Source of the DNA: Pseudomonadota bacterium
GTDB taxonomy: Bacteria > Pseudomonadota > Gammaproteobacteria > Burkholderiales > Burkholderiaceae_B
Length of the DNA stretch: 64,000 bases
Direction: 5' to 3'
Assembly: GCA_023439305.1 (NCBI GenBank)
Contig: JAEXOO010000010.1
Span: 1 to 64,000 of the forward strand
Shown here: positions 55,125-63,080 of the stretch, in pieces
Position numbering within the stretch: the stretch's first letter is position 1
Layout of the letters: every line of letters begins with the position of its first letter
Notes under the pieces: generated by a model
The model's input: only the letters and a program-made list of their open reading frames with translations
Databases searched by the model: none
Told to the model about the DNA's origin: nothing
Position numbers and translations under genes: made by a program

Positions 55125-56834
55125 TCAGGAGCGCTCGCGCTCCAGCAGAGTACGTTTGCGTTCCAGACCCCAGCGATAGCCCGCCAGATCTCCGTCCTGG
55201 CGCACGACGCGATGGCAAGGGATGGCAATGGCCAGGGTGTTGGTGGCGCAGGCGCGGGCCACGGCGCGCACGGCGCTAGGCTGTCCCAGACGCCGGGCGA
55301 CGTCGGTATAGGTCAGGGTCTGGCCGGAGGGAATGCTGCGCAGAACCTCCCAGACCCTTTGCTGAAACGCGGTGCCCTGGATGTCCAGAGGCAGATCCAG
55401 TCCCAGGGAGGGCTGTTCGACCATGGCCACGACCTGGGCGACGCGCTGATTGAACTGAGGGTCGGCGCCGATCAATTGTGCGGCTTTGAAGCGGTCTTGA
55501 AGATCCATCAGCAAGCCTTCGGGTTCATCGCCCAGCGCGATGGCGCAGATACCGCGCTCACTTTCGGCCACCAGCAGGGCGCCCAGGCTGCATTGGGCAA
55601 TGGCGAAGCGGATGGTCGTCCCCCGGCCTGATTTGCGAAAGGCGCTGGCCTGCATGCCCAGCAGCGCTTGTGATTCTTCGTAGAAGCGGCTTTGTGCTCC
55701 GTAGCCTGCGTCGTAGATGGCTTGGGTGATGCTGGCCTGAGGGTCGTCCAGTTGGCGGCGCAGGCGGCGGGAGCGATGGGCCTGAGCATAGCCGCGCGGC
55801 GTCAGGCCGGTCTGAGCTTTGAAAATTCGATGGAAATGGTACGGACTCAGGCCTACGGCGAGCGCCAGTTCGTCCAGGCTGGGGGCCTTGTCGGCCTCTT
55901 CGATCAGCCGGCATGCCTGGGTGACAGCCTGCTGATGTTGCTGCGCTTGGTACTGTCGATCGGCGTGGCGGTGTCGACTGGGACGAAAACCGGCGGCCTG
56001 AGCTTGTTCGGGGGTGTCGAAGTAACGTACATTTTCCAGTTTGGGACGGCGGGCCGCCGTACTTGGGCTGGCATAGGTGCCGGTGCTCAGGACTGCGTAG
56101 ACAAAATGAGCGTCGGCCTGGGGGTCGCGCTCCATAACGGCCTGCCAGCGTTGTTCAGGGGTGCAATAGGGGCCTGGCACGGGCTTGCCGGCGGTGCGCG
56201 GCACGCGCCATAGATACCAGGCCGCCAGGCTGCGGTAGGGCGACCAGGTCTGGCTGATTTCGCGCAAGGCTTTGGCCGTGGGCGCCTGTTCAAGCTGTTT
56301 GAGTCGGCGGTAGCCGTCGCGTACGCCGAAGTCGTCCGCCGGCAGTATGTCCTCACGCTCCAGGGTGTAGATCAGCATCATCTCCACGGTCCAGCGCCCT
56401 ATGCCGCGCAGTTGGGTCAAGGTCTGGATCAGTTCCAGGTCGCTCATCGTCAGCGCAGCTTGCTGGTCGGGAATGCGGCCGTCCAGTCGCGCCTGCGCCA
56501 GGCCCTGAATGCTGGCGGCCTTGGCGCCGGACAGTCCGCAGGCGCGCAGTGCCTCCACCGGCGTCGCCAGCAGCTCTTGGGGCGCGGGACAATGACCATG
56601 GTGGTACAGATCCAGCAGGCGCTGCAGGATTCGGTCAGCGGCACGAGTATGCAGTTGTTGGTAGACCACGGCGCGAATCAGGGCTTCGTACGGATCGCGT
56701 TCGGGGCGGGGCTGATGCACGCAGGGGCCGATCGCATCGACCAAGGCCTGCCAGTCTGCATCCAGATTTGCCAGAAAGCGTTCGGCGTCGCTGTAGCGGC
56801 GGGATTTGGTGGGCACGGAGAGGGGGCTGTTCAT
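55125..56834 (-). CDS. AlkA-Ada fusion: 3-methyladenine glycosylase joined to Ada with a cysteine-less sensor domain
   Basis: A 569-residue alkylation-repair protein. Residues 20-215 form an AlkA-type glycosylase with HhH LRGIGRWTVEMM (142-153) and catalytic Asp in LPADDFG (Asp168). Residues 224-292 are an Ada N-terminal sensor domain, 319-400 an AraC-type HTH, and 405-569 an O6-alkylguanine methyltransferase with acceptor Cys540 in IAIPCHRVV. E. coli Ada binds zinc and senses methylphosphotriesters through four Cys (38, 42, 69, 72). The aligned positions here are Ala255, Thr259, Ser286 and Arg289, so all four are lost. The rest follows E. coli Ada closely, and the promoter keeps an Ada box. 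Confidence 0.93.
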   Translation of the reverse strand: MNSPLSVPTKSRRYSDAERFLANLDADWQALVDAIGPCVHQPRPERDPYEALIRAVVYQQLHTRAADRILQRLLDLYHHGHCPAPQELLATPVEALRACGLSGAKAASIQGLAQARLDGRIPDQQAALTMSDLELIQTLTQLRGIGRWTVEMMLIYTLEREDILPADDFGVRDGYRRLKQLEQAPTAKALREISQTWSPYRSLAAWYLWRVPRTAGKPVPGPYCTPEQRWQAVMERDPQADAHFVYAVLSTGTYASPSTAARRPKLENVRYFDTPEQAQAAGFRPSRHRHADRQYQAQQHQQAVTQACRLIEEADKAPSLDELALAVGLSPYHFHRIFKAQTGLTPRGYAQAHRSRRLRRQLDDPQASITQAIYDAGYGAQSRFYEESQALLGMQASAFRKSGRGTTIRFAIAQCSLGALLVAESERGICAIALGDEPEGLLMDLQDRFKAAQLIGADPQFNQRVAQVVAMVEQPSLGLDLPLDIQGTAFQQRVWEVLRSIPSGQTLTYTDVARRLGQPSAVRAVARACATNTLAIAIPCHRVVRQDGDLAGYRWGLERKRTLLERERS

Positions 56835-56865
56835 GATGGTCCGCCTGCGGGTTGGAGTTGGAACC

Positions 56866-56915
56866 AGTATAGGATCGGTCGCGGGGCGACACCTCCTGAT
56901 TCTTGCGCTTGAATT
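56866..56915 (-). promoter_or_regulatory. Ada-box promoter of the AlkA-Ada gene
   Basis: On the minus strand AATTCAAGCGCAAGA (56915-56901) fits the AAT-N6-GCAA Ada site exactly and closely resembles the E. coli ada promoter. About 30 bases downstream lies -10 TATACT (56871-56866); the expected -35 position (AGGTGT) is poor, as is normal for an activator-dependent promoter. The ATG is 32 bases past the -10. Confidence 0.8.
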
Positions 56916-56921
56916 CTAGGA

Positions 56922-56975
56922 CTGTCACCCATAAAAAAGGCCGCCTGGAAAGGCGGCCTTTTTTATGGGTGACAG
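56922..56975 (-). terminator. Very long perfect hairpin terminator after the YggT gene
   Basis: Arms 56922-56946 and 56951-56975 are perfect over 25 bp with a GGAA loop. An A6/T6 tract sits inside the arms, with an additional CTGTCACCCAT/ATGGGTGACAG extension outside it. It starts two bases beyond the yggT stop and lies upstream of the Ada promoter. Confidence 0.92.
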
Positions 56976-56977
56976 AT

Positions 56978-57541
56978 TTAGATCGGAACCAGGCTGAAGG
57001 CCACGCGGGTGACGACCATGTTCAGCACCTGAGTCAGAAGCAACAGCACCAGCGGCGACAAGTCCAGACCGCCCAGATCGGGCAGGACGCGACGGATGGG
57101 GTCGAGCAGGGGAGCGGTGACCGAACGCAGCAGCGGCATGCTGGGGGACTGCGGCTGGATCCAGGACAGCAGTGCCTGCAGCAGCACGATCCAGAAAACC
57201 AGGCTGAGTGTCCAGCGCAGCACGGTGAAGACGGCGGCCAGCAGCAGCATGGGCAGGTTGGACAGGGCGTCGAAGGAGCCGGTCAGTATCACGGCGCTGA
57301 GGATCAGGTAGGCCACGGCGCTGAGCCAGCTGGCCAGCAGCGAGGTCCAGTCCCAGAAACGGCCGGCTTTGACCAGGCGGCGCAGCGGGACGACCAGCCA
57401 GTCCGTGACCTTGAACATGGCTTGCGAGTAGGGATTGAAAGGGTGCACCCGCAGAGCATAGACCCAGGCGCGCAGCAGCAGGATAGTGCCCAGAAGCGAG
57501 GAGACAATATTGACTAGGAAGAGGCCGACTTCACTGAACAT
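56978..57541 (-). CDS. YggT-family integral membrane protein
   Basis: A 187-residue protein made of two YggT repeats. Each has hydrophobic helices around an amphipathic PLRR/PIRR segment (TDWLVVPLRRLVKAG and TAPLLDPIRRVLPDLGG). The family has roles suggested in osmotic stress and membrane or division-linked processes; no firm function. Monocistronic, with terminators on both sides. Confidence 0.93.
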   Translation of the reverse strand: MFSEVGLFLVNIVSSLLGTILLLRAWVYALRVHPFNPYSQAMFKVTDWLVVPLRRLVKAGRFWDWTSLLASWLSAVAYLILSAVILTGSFDALSNLPMLLLAAVFTVLRWTLSLVFWIVLLQALLSWIQPQSPSMPLLRSVTAPLLDPIRRVLPDLGGLDLSPLVLLLLTQVLNMVVTRVAFSLVPI

Positions 57542-57596
57542 GGTTGCTTCATGGAAATGTAAGGAAGAGGGAATTGTCGCATGTGATGGCGCAAAG

Positions 57597-57630
57597 CCAA
57601 AGAGCCACCCGAACAGGGGTGGCTCTTTGG
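57597..57630 (-). terminator. Terminator after the histone H1-like gene
   Basis: Perfect 14-bp arms (57597-57610 and 57617-57630). It lies between the stop of the histone-like gene (57653) and the yggT start. The outer end is CCAAA/TTTGG rather than a long U-run. Confidence 0.75.
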
Positions 57631-57652
57631 GTGCATCAGTGCGCCATGCCGC

Positions 57653-58579
57653 TTAAGGGCGCTTGCCGGTCGGGAAAGGCCAGGAGCCGGCTGGGTTGAC
57701 GTCCTGGCGGCTGGGTTCTGCCGGAGCAGCGGTTTTGGCGGCTTTGCGGGCGGCTGTTTTATTGCCGGATTTAGCGGCGGTTTTTTTTGCGGGCGTGGTT
57801 TCTGTTGCTTTGGTCACGGGTTTAGCTTCTTTCTTGGGCGCGGCCGTTTTTTTGGCGGCCGCCGGGGTGCTGGCTTTCTTGGCGGCTGGCTTGGCCGCCG
57901 GCTTGGCGCTTGTCTTGGTAGTTGCTTTGGCTGCTGCTTTGACGGCGGGCTTGGCTGCTTTCTTGGCGGCCGGCTTGCTGGCCGAGGCTGGCTTGGCTAC
58001 CGGGCTGGCGACTTTTGCGGCCGGCTTTGCGGCTGCCTTTTTGACGGCAGACTTGGCGGGTGCTGCTTTAGCCGAGGCTGGTTTGGCAGCGGCCTTTTTT
58101 ACGGCGGCGGTTTTGGCCGCTGGTTTAGCCGTGCTTGTGGCAGCGCTTTTGCTGCCGGCTGTTTTTGCGGGGCTGGCTTTACTGCTTGACGCTTTGCTGG
58201 CGACTGGTTTGGCGGCGCTGGTTTTAGCAGCGGCTTTCACTGTTTTGGCGGCGGCGGTTTTGGCTGCAGGTTTGGCCGATTTTGCAGCGCTGGAAGCCGT
58301 TTTGGCAGGCGCGGCTTTTTTGGCGGCGGTTTTCTTCACGGCCGATTTGGCAGCAGGTTTTGCTGCTGGCTTTGTCGCTGTTTTGCTGGTGGATTTAGTG
58401 GCTTTGGTCGCCGTGGATTTGGCGGGTGCTTTGCTGGGTGTGGATTTGCTGCTAGACGGGCTGGCCTTCGGGGCATCAGCATTGACGGGGGTGACGGCAG
58501 TTTTGGCAGGCGTCGGTTTCTTTGCGCCGGCCGTTTTGCTGACGGTCGTTTTTGCTGCGCCTTTTTTGGCTGTTGCCAT
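57653..58579 (-). CDS. Histone H1-like, Ala/Lys/Pro-rich nucleoid protein
   Basis: A 308-residue low-complexity, very basic protein built of irregular AAKPA, KKAAA and AKSA-like repeats, matching the C-terminal-tail type of eukaryotic H1 and the BpH1 protein of Bordetella. It should bind DNA without sequence preference and compact the nucleoid; copy-length polymorphism is common in the family. The start MATAKKGAAK at 58579 has AAGGAG seven bases upstream. The last 20 residues (PSRQDVNPAGSWPFPTGKRP) are not repetitive and may be a distinct tail. Confidence 0.92.
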   Translation of the reverse strand: MATAKKGAAKTTVSKTAGAKKPTPAKTAVTPVNADAPKASPSSSKSTPSKAPAKSTATKATKSTSKTATKPAAKPAAKSAVKKTAAKKAAPAKTASSAAKSAKPAAKTAAAKTVKAAAKTSAAKPVASKASSSKASPAKTAGSKSAATSTAKPAAKTAAVKKAAAKPASAKAAPAKSAVKKAAAKPAAKVASPVAKPASASKPAAKKAAKPAVKAAAKATTKTSAKPAAKPAAKKASTPAAAKKTAAPKKEAKPVTKATETTPAKKTAAKSGNKTAARKAAKTAAPAEPSRQDVNPAGSWPFPTGKRP

Positions 58580-58668
58580 GATCATGCTCCTTGAGAACAA
58601 GTCTTTAGTTTGTCCACACCCATTTGACCTGGCCCTGGAAAATCGTATTGGCCCTTCGCAAATGACGC

Positions 58669-58698
58669 AGGCGTATAAGGTTGACACCTTATACGCCT
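58669..58698. repeat. Perfect 13-bp inverted repeat between nrdB and the histone-like gene
   Basis: Arms AGGCGTATAAGGT (58669-58681) and ACCTTATACGCCT (58686-58698) with a four-base centre, 30 bases in all. No U-run follows on either strand. Position: 35 bases past the nrdB stop and 90 bases before the histone-like ATG. It could be the nrdAB terminator or an operator. Confidence 0.7.
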
Positions 58699-58732
58699 AG
58701 AAGTCTAACGGAACACTCTATACAGTCAAGTG

Positions 58733-59857
58733 TTAATCCCAGCTAAGAGCCCCGCCGGTTTGGTATTCGATGACACGTGTCTCAAAAAAGTTGCGTTCTT
58801 TTTTGAGGTCGATCATTTCAGCCATCCAGGGGAAGGGATTCTCCTCGTTTGGATAGAGCGGTTCCAGACCGATCTGCTGGCAGCGGCGATTGGCGATGAA
58901 GCGCAGATAGGACTTGAACATGCTGGCGTTCAGACCCAGTACGCCGCGCGGCATGGTGTCTTCGGCGTAGGCGTATTCCAGCTTGACGGCTTCTTCGAAC
59001 AGGCCGCGGATCTTCTCGCGGAATTCTTCGGTCCACAGATGCGGGTTCTCGAGCTTGATCGTGTTGATCAGGTCGATGCCGAAGTTGCAGTGCATGGATT
59101 CATCGCGCAGGATGTACATGTATTGCTCGGCGGCACCCGTCATCTTGTTCTGACGGCCCAGCGCCAGAATCTGCGTGAAGCCCACATAGAAGAACAGGCC
59201 TTCCATCAGGCATGCGAAGACGATCAGCGACTCCAGCAGCTTCTGGTCGTTTTCAACCGTACCGGTCTTGAAGTCGGGGTGCGAGATCTGATCGATGAAG
59301 GGGATCAGAAATTCGTCCTTGTTCCGGATGGACGCGACTTCGTTGTAGGCGTTGAAGATTTCCGATTCGTCCAGGTCCAGGCTTTCCACGATGTACTGGT
59401 AGGCATGGGTATGGATGGCTTCTTCGAAGGCCTGGCGCAGCAGGAACTGGCGGCATTCCGGCGCCGTGATGTGGCGGTAGGTGCCCAGCACGATATTGTT
59501 CGCGGCCAGCGAGTCGGCCGTGACAAAGAAGCCCAGATTGCGCTTGACGATGCGGCGCTCGTCTTCGGTCAGACCGTTGGGGTCTTTCCAGAGGGCGATA
59601 TCGCGCGACATGTTCACTTCCTGCGGCATCCAGTGGTTCGCGCAGGTGGCCAGGTATTTTTCCCATGCCCACTTGTACTTGAAGGGAACCAGCTGGTTGA
59701 CGTCGGTCTTGCCGTTGATGATGCGCTTGTCGGCGGCGCGGATACGGTCGCCCGTGCCCGTGTTCAGCCCGACGGCCGAGGAGGCCACCGGGCTAGGGGC
59801 CTTGCCCCCTTCCTGTTCGGCGGTGGCCGTAGGTTGATCGTTGTCCCAATTCAACAT
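58733..59857 (-). CDS. nrdB: Class Ia ribonucleotide reductase, beta subunit
   Basis: A 374-residue R2 subunit holding the di-iron/tyrosyl radical cofactor. Ligand helices are visible: EEAIHTHAYQYI (Glu, His and the radical Tyr), ESLIVFACLMEGLFFYVGF and RDESMHCNFG. The C-terminal tail that docks to NrdA ends GGALSWD. It lies 24 bases after nrdA and is presumably cotranscribed. Confidence 0.97.
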   Translation of the reverse strand: MLNWDNDQPTATAEQEGGKAPSPVASSAVGLNTGTGDRIRAADKRIINGKTDVNQLVPFKYKWAWEKYLATCANHWMPQEVNMSRDIALWKDPNGLTEDERRIVKRNLGFFVTADSLAANNIVLGTYRHITAPECRQFLLRQAFEEAIHTHAYQYIVESLDLDESEIFNAYNEVASIRNKDEFLIPFIDQISHPDFKTGTVENDQKLLESLIVFACLMEGLFFYVGFTQILALGRQNKMTGAAEQYMYILRDESMHCNFGIDLINTIKLENPHLWTEEFREKIRGLFEEAVKLEYAYAEDTMPRGVLGLNASMFKSYLRFIANRRCQQIGLEPLYPNEENPFPWMAEMIDLKKERNFFETRVIEYQTGGALSWD

Positions 59858-59881
59858 TGTGTATTTCCTGTCAAAAAGGCC

Positions 59882-62794
59882 TTATTGGCAGGCTTCGCAT
59901 TCTTCGAAGCCCTCGTCGCCGGGGCGCATGGTGCAGACGGCGCCGAGCACTTCGGGCTCAGGCGCAGCGGCGGCCGCGGCAGCAACAGCGCCGGCGGCCG
60001 GGCTGCTGGTGGAAACTGCGTTCAGTTCGCCAATGCGGCCGGTGGATTTCTCGGCGTTGGTGGCGCTGCTGGAGCGCAGGTAATAGGTTGTCTTCAAGGC
60101 GCGGACCCAGGCCAGCTTGTAGGTCTCGTCCAGTTTCTTGCCCGATACGCCGGTCATGAAAATGTTCAGGGACTGGGCCTGGTCGATCCATTTCTGGCGA
60201 CGCGAGGCGCACTCCACCACCCAGCGGGTGTCGACTTCAAAGGCGGTGGCGTACAGTTGGCGCAGGTCGGCCGGGATGCGGTCGATCTGAGCCAGACTGC
60301 CGTCGAAGTATTTCAGGTCCGAAACCATGACTTCGTCCCACAGGTTCAGGGCCTTGAGGTCGCGCACCAGGTATTCGTTGACTACGGTGAACTCGCCCGA
60401 CAGGTTGGATTTCACGTAGAGGTTGCGGTAGGTGGGCTCGATGCAAGGCGACACGCCGATGATGTTGGCGATGGTGGCCGTCGGGGCGATGGCGATGCAG
60501 TTCGAGTTGCGCATGCCGTTCTTCTGGATGCGCGCGCGCAGGCTGTCCCAGTCCAGGGTCTGCGACTCGTCGATCTCGACGTAGCCGCCGCGCTCTTCGC
60601 GCAGCAGGGCCAGGGAGTCGAATGGCAGAATGCCGCGATCCCACAGCGAGCCCTTGAAGGTGGAGTAGGAGCCGCGTTCGGCAGCCAGGTCGCTGGAGGC
60701 CTTGTAGGCAAAGTAGCACACGGCTTCGGCGGAGCGGTCGGAAAACTCGACAGCGTCCTGGGAAGCGAACGGCACGCGCATCAAGTGCAGGCAGTCCTGG
60801 AAACCCATCATGCCCATGCCCACGGGGCGGTGCAGCATGTTGGAGTTGCGCGCCTTGTCGACAGCGTAGTAGTTGATGTCGATGACGTTGTCCAGCATGC
60901 GCATGGCCGTGTTGATCGTGCGCTCCAGCTTGGCGTGGTCCAGTTCGTACTGGCCCTGAGCATTCTTGACCATGTGGGCGGCCAGGTTCACGGAACCCAG
61001 GTTGCACACGGCGATTTCGGTTTCGCTGGTGTTCAGGGTGATCTCGGTGCACAGGTTGGAGCTGTGCACCACGCCCACGTGCTGCTGCGGCGAGCGGATG
61101 TTGCACGGATCCTTGAAAGTGATCCAAGGGTGACCGGTTTCGAACAGCATGGACAGCATCTTGCGCCACAGCGAGATGGCCGGGATCTTCTTGAACAGAG
61201 TCAGTTCGCCGGTTTCGGTCTTGCGTTCGTATTCGGTGTAGGCTTTTTCGAATTCGCGGCCGTACTTGTCGTGCAGGTCGGGGGTGTCAGAAGGCGAGAA
61301 CAGGGTCCATTCGCCTTCTTCCATGACGCGCTTCATGAACAGGTCGGGAATCCAGTTGGCCGTGTTCATGTCGTGCGTGCGGCGGCGTTCGTCGCCGGTG
61401 TTCTTGCGCAGTTCCAGGAATTCTTCGATGTCCAGGTGCCACGTTTCCAGGTAGGCGCACACGGCGCCCTTGCGCTTGCCGCCCTGGTTCACGGCCACGG
61501 CCGTGTCGTTGACCACTTTCAGGAAGGGGACCACGCCTTGGCTTTCGCCGTTGGTGCCTTTGATGTGGCTGCGCAGTGCGCGCACAGGCGTCCAGTCGTT
61601 GCCCAGGCCGCCGGCGTACTTGGCCAGCAGGGCATTGTCCTTGATGGCGTCGTAGATGGAGGCCAGGTCGTCGGGCACCGTGGTCAGGTAGCACGAGGAC
61701 AGCTGCGAGTGCAGCGTGCCGGAGTTGAACAGGGTGGGCGTGGAGCTCATGAAGTCGAAGGACGACAGAATTTCGTAGAACTCGATGGCGCGCTGTTCGC
61801 GTTGCGGCTCGTTCAGCGCCAGGCCCATGGCCACGCGCATGAAGAAGACCTGGGGCAGCTCGATGCGCGTGCCGCGCACGTGCAGGAAGTAGCGGTCGTA
61901 CAGGGTCTGCAGACCCAGGTAATTGAATTGCTGATCGCGATCGGCCTTCAGGGCCTGCGCCAGCACGGGCAAGTCGAACTGGGCCAGCTTGGCGTCCAGC
62001 AGTTCGTTGTCTATGCCTTTCTGGATGAATTCGGGGAAGTATTCGGCGTAGCGCTGGTTCATGCCGGCTTGGGAGACTTCTTCGCCCAGCACTTCGATGC
62101 GGATGGTGTGCAGCAGCAGGCGGGCCGTGACCAGGCTGTAGCTGGGGTCGGTTTCGACCAGGGCGCGGGCGGACAGGATGACGGATTTGAACACTTCGTC
62201 GACCGGGATGCCGTCGTACAGGTTCTTGACGGTTTCACGCAGGATGCCGTCCACGTCGATCTTGATGCTGAGGTTCGAGCCGGCTTCGGCGATGGTGGCG
62301 CGCAGGGCGTCGATGTCCAGCGGACGCAGGCGGCCGTTGTCCGAGACGTTCAGCCCCGACTTGCCGGCCGGTTGCGCGGCGGCGACGGATTGGGAGCGTT
62401 CCTGGGCGCGTTTTTCGCGGTACAGCACATAGGCGCGGGCCACGTCGTGCTCGCCCGAGCGCATGAGGGCCAGTTCGACCTGGTCCTGGATGTCTTCGAT
62501 GTGGAACGTGCCGCCGCTGGGGCGGTTGCGCACCAGCGCGGACACGACCTGGGAGGTCAGTTCTTCGACGAGCTGGCGTACGCGGGCGGACACGGCACCC
62601 TGGCCGCCGCCGACAGCCAGAAAGGCCTTGGTTACAGCGACGGAAATCTTGTTCGGTTCGAAGCCCATGACCGCGCCGTTACGGCGGATCACACTGAACA
62701 TGGACCATTGATTGGCTGCAGCGCCAGTGTCGGCCGCGGGAGCGGAGGCGGCCTGGTCGGCGGGTCTGGACTCAGCAATCTGGGAGGTTTGCAT
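59882..62794 (-). CDS. nrdA: Class Ia ribonucleotide reductase, alpha subunit
   Basis: A 970-residue R1 subunit reducing ribonucleoside diphosphates. The N-terminal ATP-cone (about residues 35-125, FSVIRRNGAVMGFEPNKISV) gives dATP feedback control. The catalytic core shows SSCYLTTVPDD, NLCTEITLNTSETEIAVCNLGSVNL and the tail Cys pair ECEACQ, which receives electrons from thioredoxin. An Ala-rich segment precedes that tail. The start MQTSQIAES at 62794 has AGGAGT five bases upstream; a start at 62830 is rejected. Two NrdR boxes lie upstream. Confidence 0.97.
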   Translation of the reverse strand: MQTSQIAESRPADQAASAPAADTGAAANQWSMFSVIRRNGAVMGFEPNKISVAVTKAFLAVGGGQGAVSARVRQLVEELTSQVVSALVRNRPSGGTFHIEDIQDQVELALMRSGEHDVARAYVLYREKRAQERSQSVAAAQPAGKSGLNVSDNGRLRPLDIDALRATIAEAGSNLSIKIDVDGILRETVKNLYDGIPVDEVFKSVILSARALVETDPSYSLVTARLLLHTIRIEVLGEEVSQAGMNQRYAEYFPEFIQKGIDNELLDAKLAQFDLPVLAQALKADRDQQFNYLGLQTLYDRYFLHVRGTRIELPQVFFMRVAMGLALNEPQREQRAIEFYEILSSFDFMSSTPTLFNSGTLHSQLSSCYLTTVPDDLASIYDAIKDNALLAKYAGGLGNDWTPVRALRSHIKGTNGESQGVVPFLKVVNDTAVAVNQGGKRKGAVCAYLETWHLDIEEFLELRKNTGDERRRTHDMNTANWIPDLFMKRVMEEGEWTLFSPSDTPDLHDKYGREFEKAYTEYERKTETGELTLFKKIPAISLWRKMLSMLFETGHPWITFKDPCNIRSPQQHVGVVHSSNLCTEITLNTSETEIAVCNLGSVNLAAHMVKNAQGQYELDHAKLERTINTAMRMLDNVIDINYYAVDKARNSNMLHRPVGMGMMGFQDCLHLMRVPFASQDAVEFSDRSAEAVCYFAYKASSDLAAERGSYSTFKGSLWDRGILPFDSLALLREERGGYVEIDESQTLDWDSLRARIQKNGMRNSNCIAIAPTATIANIIGVSPCIEPTYRNLYVKSNLSGEFTVVNEYLVRDLKALNLWDEVMVSDLKYFDGSLAQIDRIPADLRQLYATAFEVDTRWVVECASRRQKWIDQAQSLNIFMTGVSGKKLDETYKLAWVRALKTTYYLRSSSATNAEKSTGRIGELNAVSTSSPAAGAVAAAAAAAPEPEVLGAVCTMRPGDEGFEECEACQ

Positions 62795-62906
62795 GGGGAC
62801 TCCTGGAGTGGAATAGAGGCGCGCGGGCACACCCGTGCGGCGGGTTGATTCGATTAAGGTGGTCTGGGAGAAACTAGGCGAGCTCTAGTGTTGGCTTTGG
62901 TCCAAA

Positions 62907-62922
62907 CCACAAGATGTTGTGG
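62907..62922 (-). promoter_or_regulatory. NrdR box 1
   Basis: CCACAAGATGTTGTGG is a near-perfect palindrome fitting the NrdR consensus aCaCwAtATaTwGtgt. It is embedded in a longer symmetrical sequence (62904-62925). It lies about 113 bases before the nrdA ATG. Confidence 0.87.
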
Positions 62923-62937
62923 TTTTGGCGGCCCGCT

Positions 62938-62953
62938 GCACTAATTGTAGTGA
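62938..62953 (-). promoter_or_regulatory. NrdR box 2
   Basis: GCACTAATTGTAGTGA fits the NrdR consensus and begins exactly 31 bases from box 1, the spacing (about three helix turns) typical of paired NrdR sites. NrdR with bound ATP/dATP would repress nrdAB here. Confidence 0.87.
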
Positions 62954-63020
62954 GGGGGTCGGGACTGTGCAACATTGACTTTTGTAATTTTCCAAACGGG
63001 TTCTGCAATCTGCAGACGGC

Positions 63021-63048
63021 AAAAAAGGCCTTGCCGCAGCAAGACCTT
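63021..63048 (-). terminator. Terminator of the indolepyruvate ferredoxin oxidoreductase gene
   Basis: Arms 63025-63034 and 63039-63048 pair over 10 bp with one G-U; on the minus strand a run of six U follows (A-run 63021-63026). It lies 33 bases past the stop at 63081 and upstream of the NrdR boxes. Confidence 0.85.
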
Positions 63049-63080
63049 GATGGGACGCCATTGTAGCCTCAGTCGAGCCT

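Noticed and set aside
57700..58560. Short repeats that could suggest a CRISPR or tandem-repeat array
   Set aside because: The repeats are irregular Ala/Lys/Pro codon runs within the histone-like coding frame; there are no constant-length repeats with unique spacers.
57663..58700. A 345-codon Leu/Ala-rich plus-strand frame that looks like a membrane protein
   Set aside because: It is the exact antisense of the Ala/Lys-rich histone-like gene; Lys/Ala codons read backwards give Leu/Ala/Phe. No ribosome site.
58730..62848. A 1372-codon plus-strand open frame
   Set aside because: It lies antisense to nrdB and nrdA, whose products have full family motifs. The antisense product is Gly/Val/Gln-rich with no domain character, as expected from the mirror of a GC-rich coding frame.
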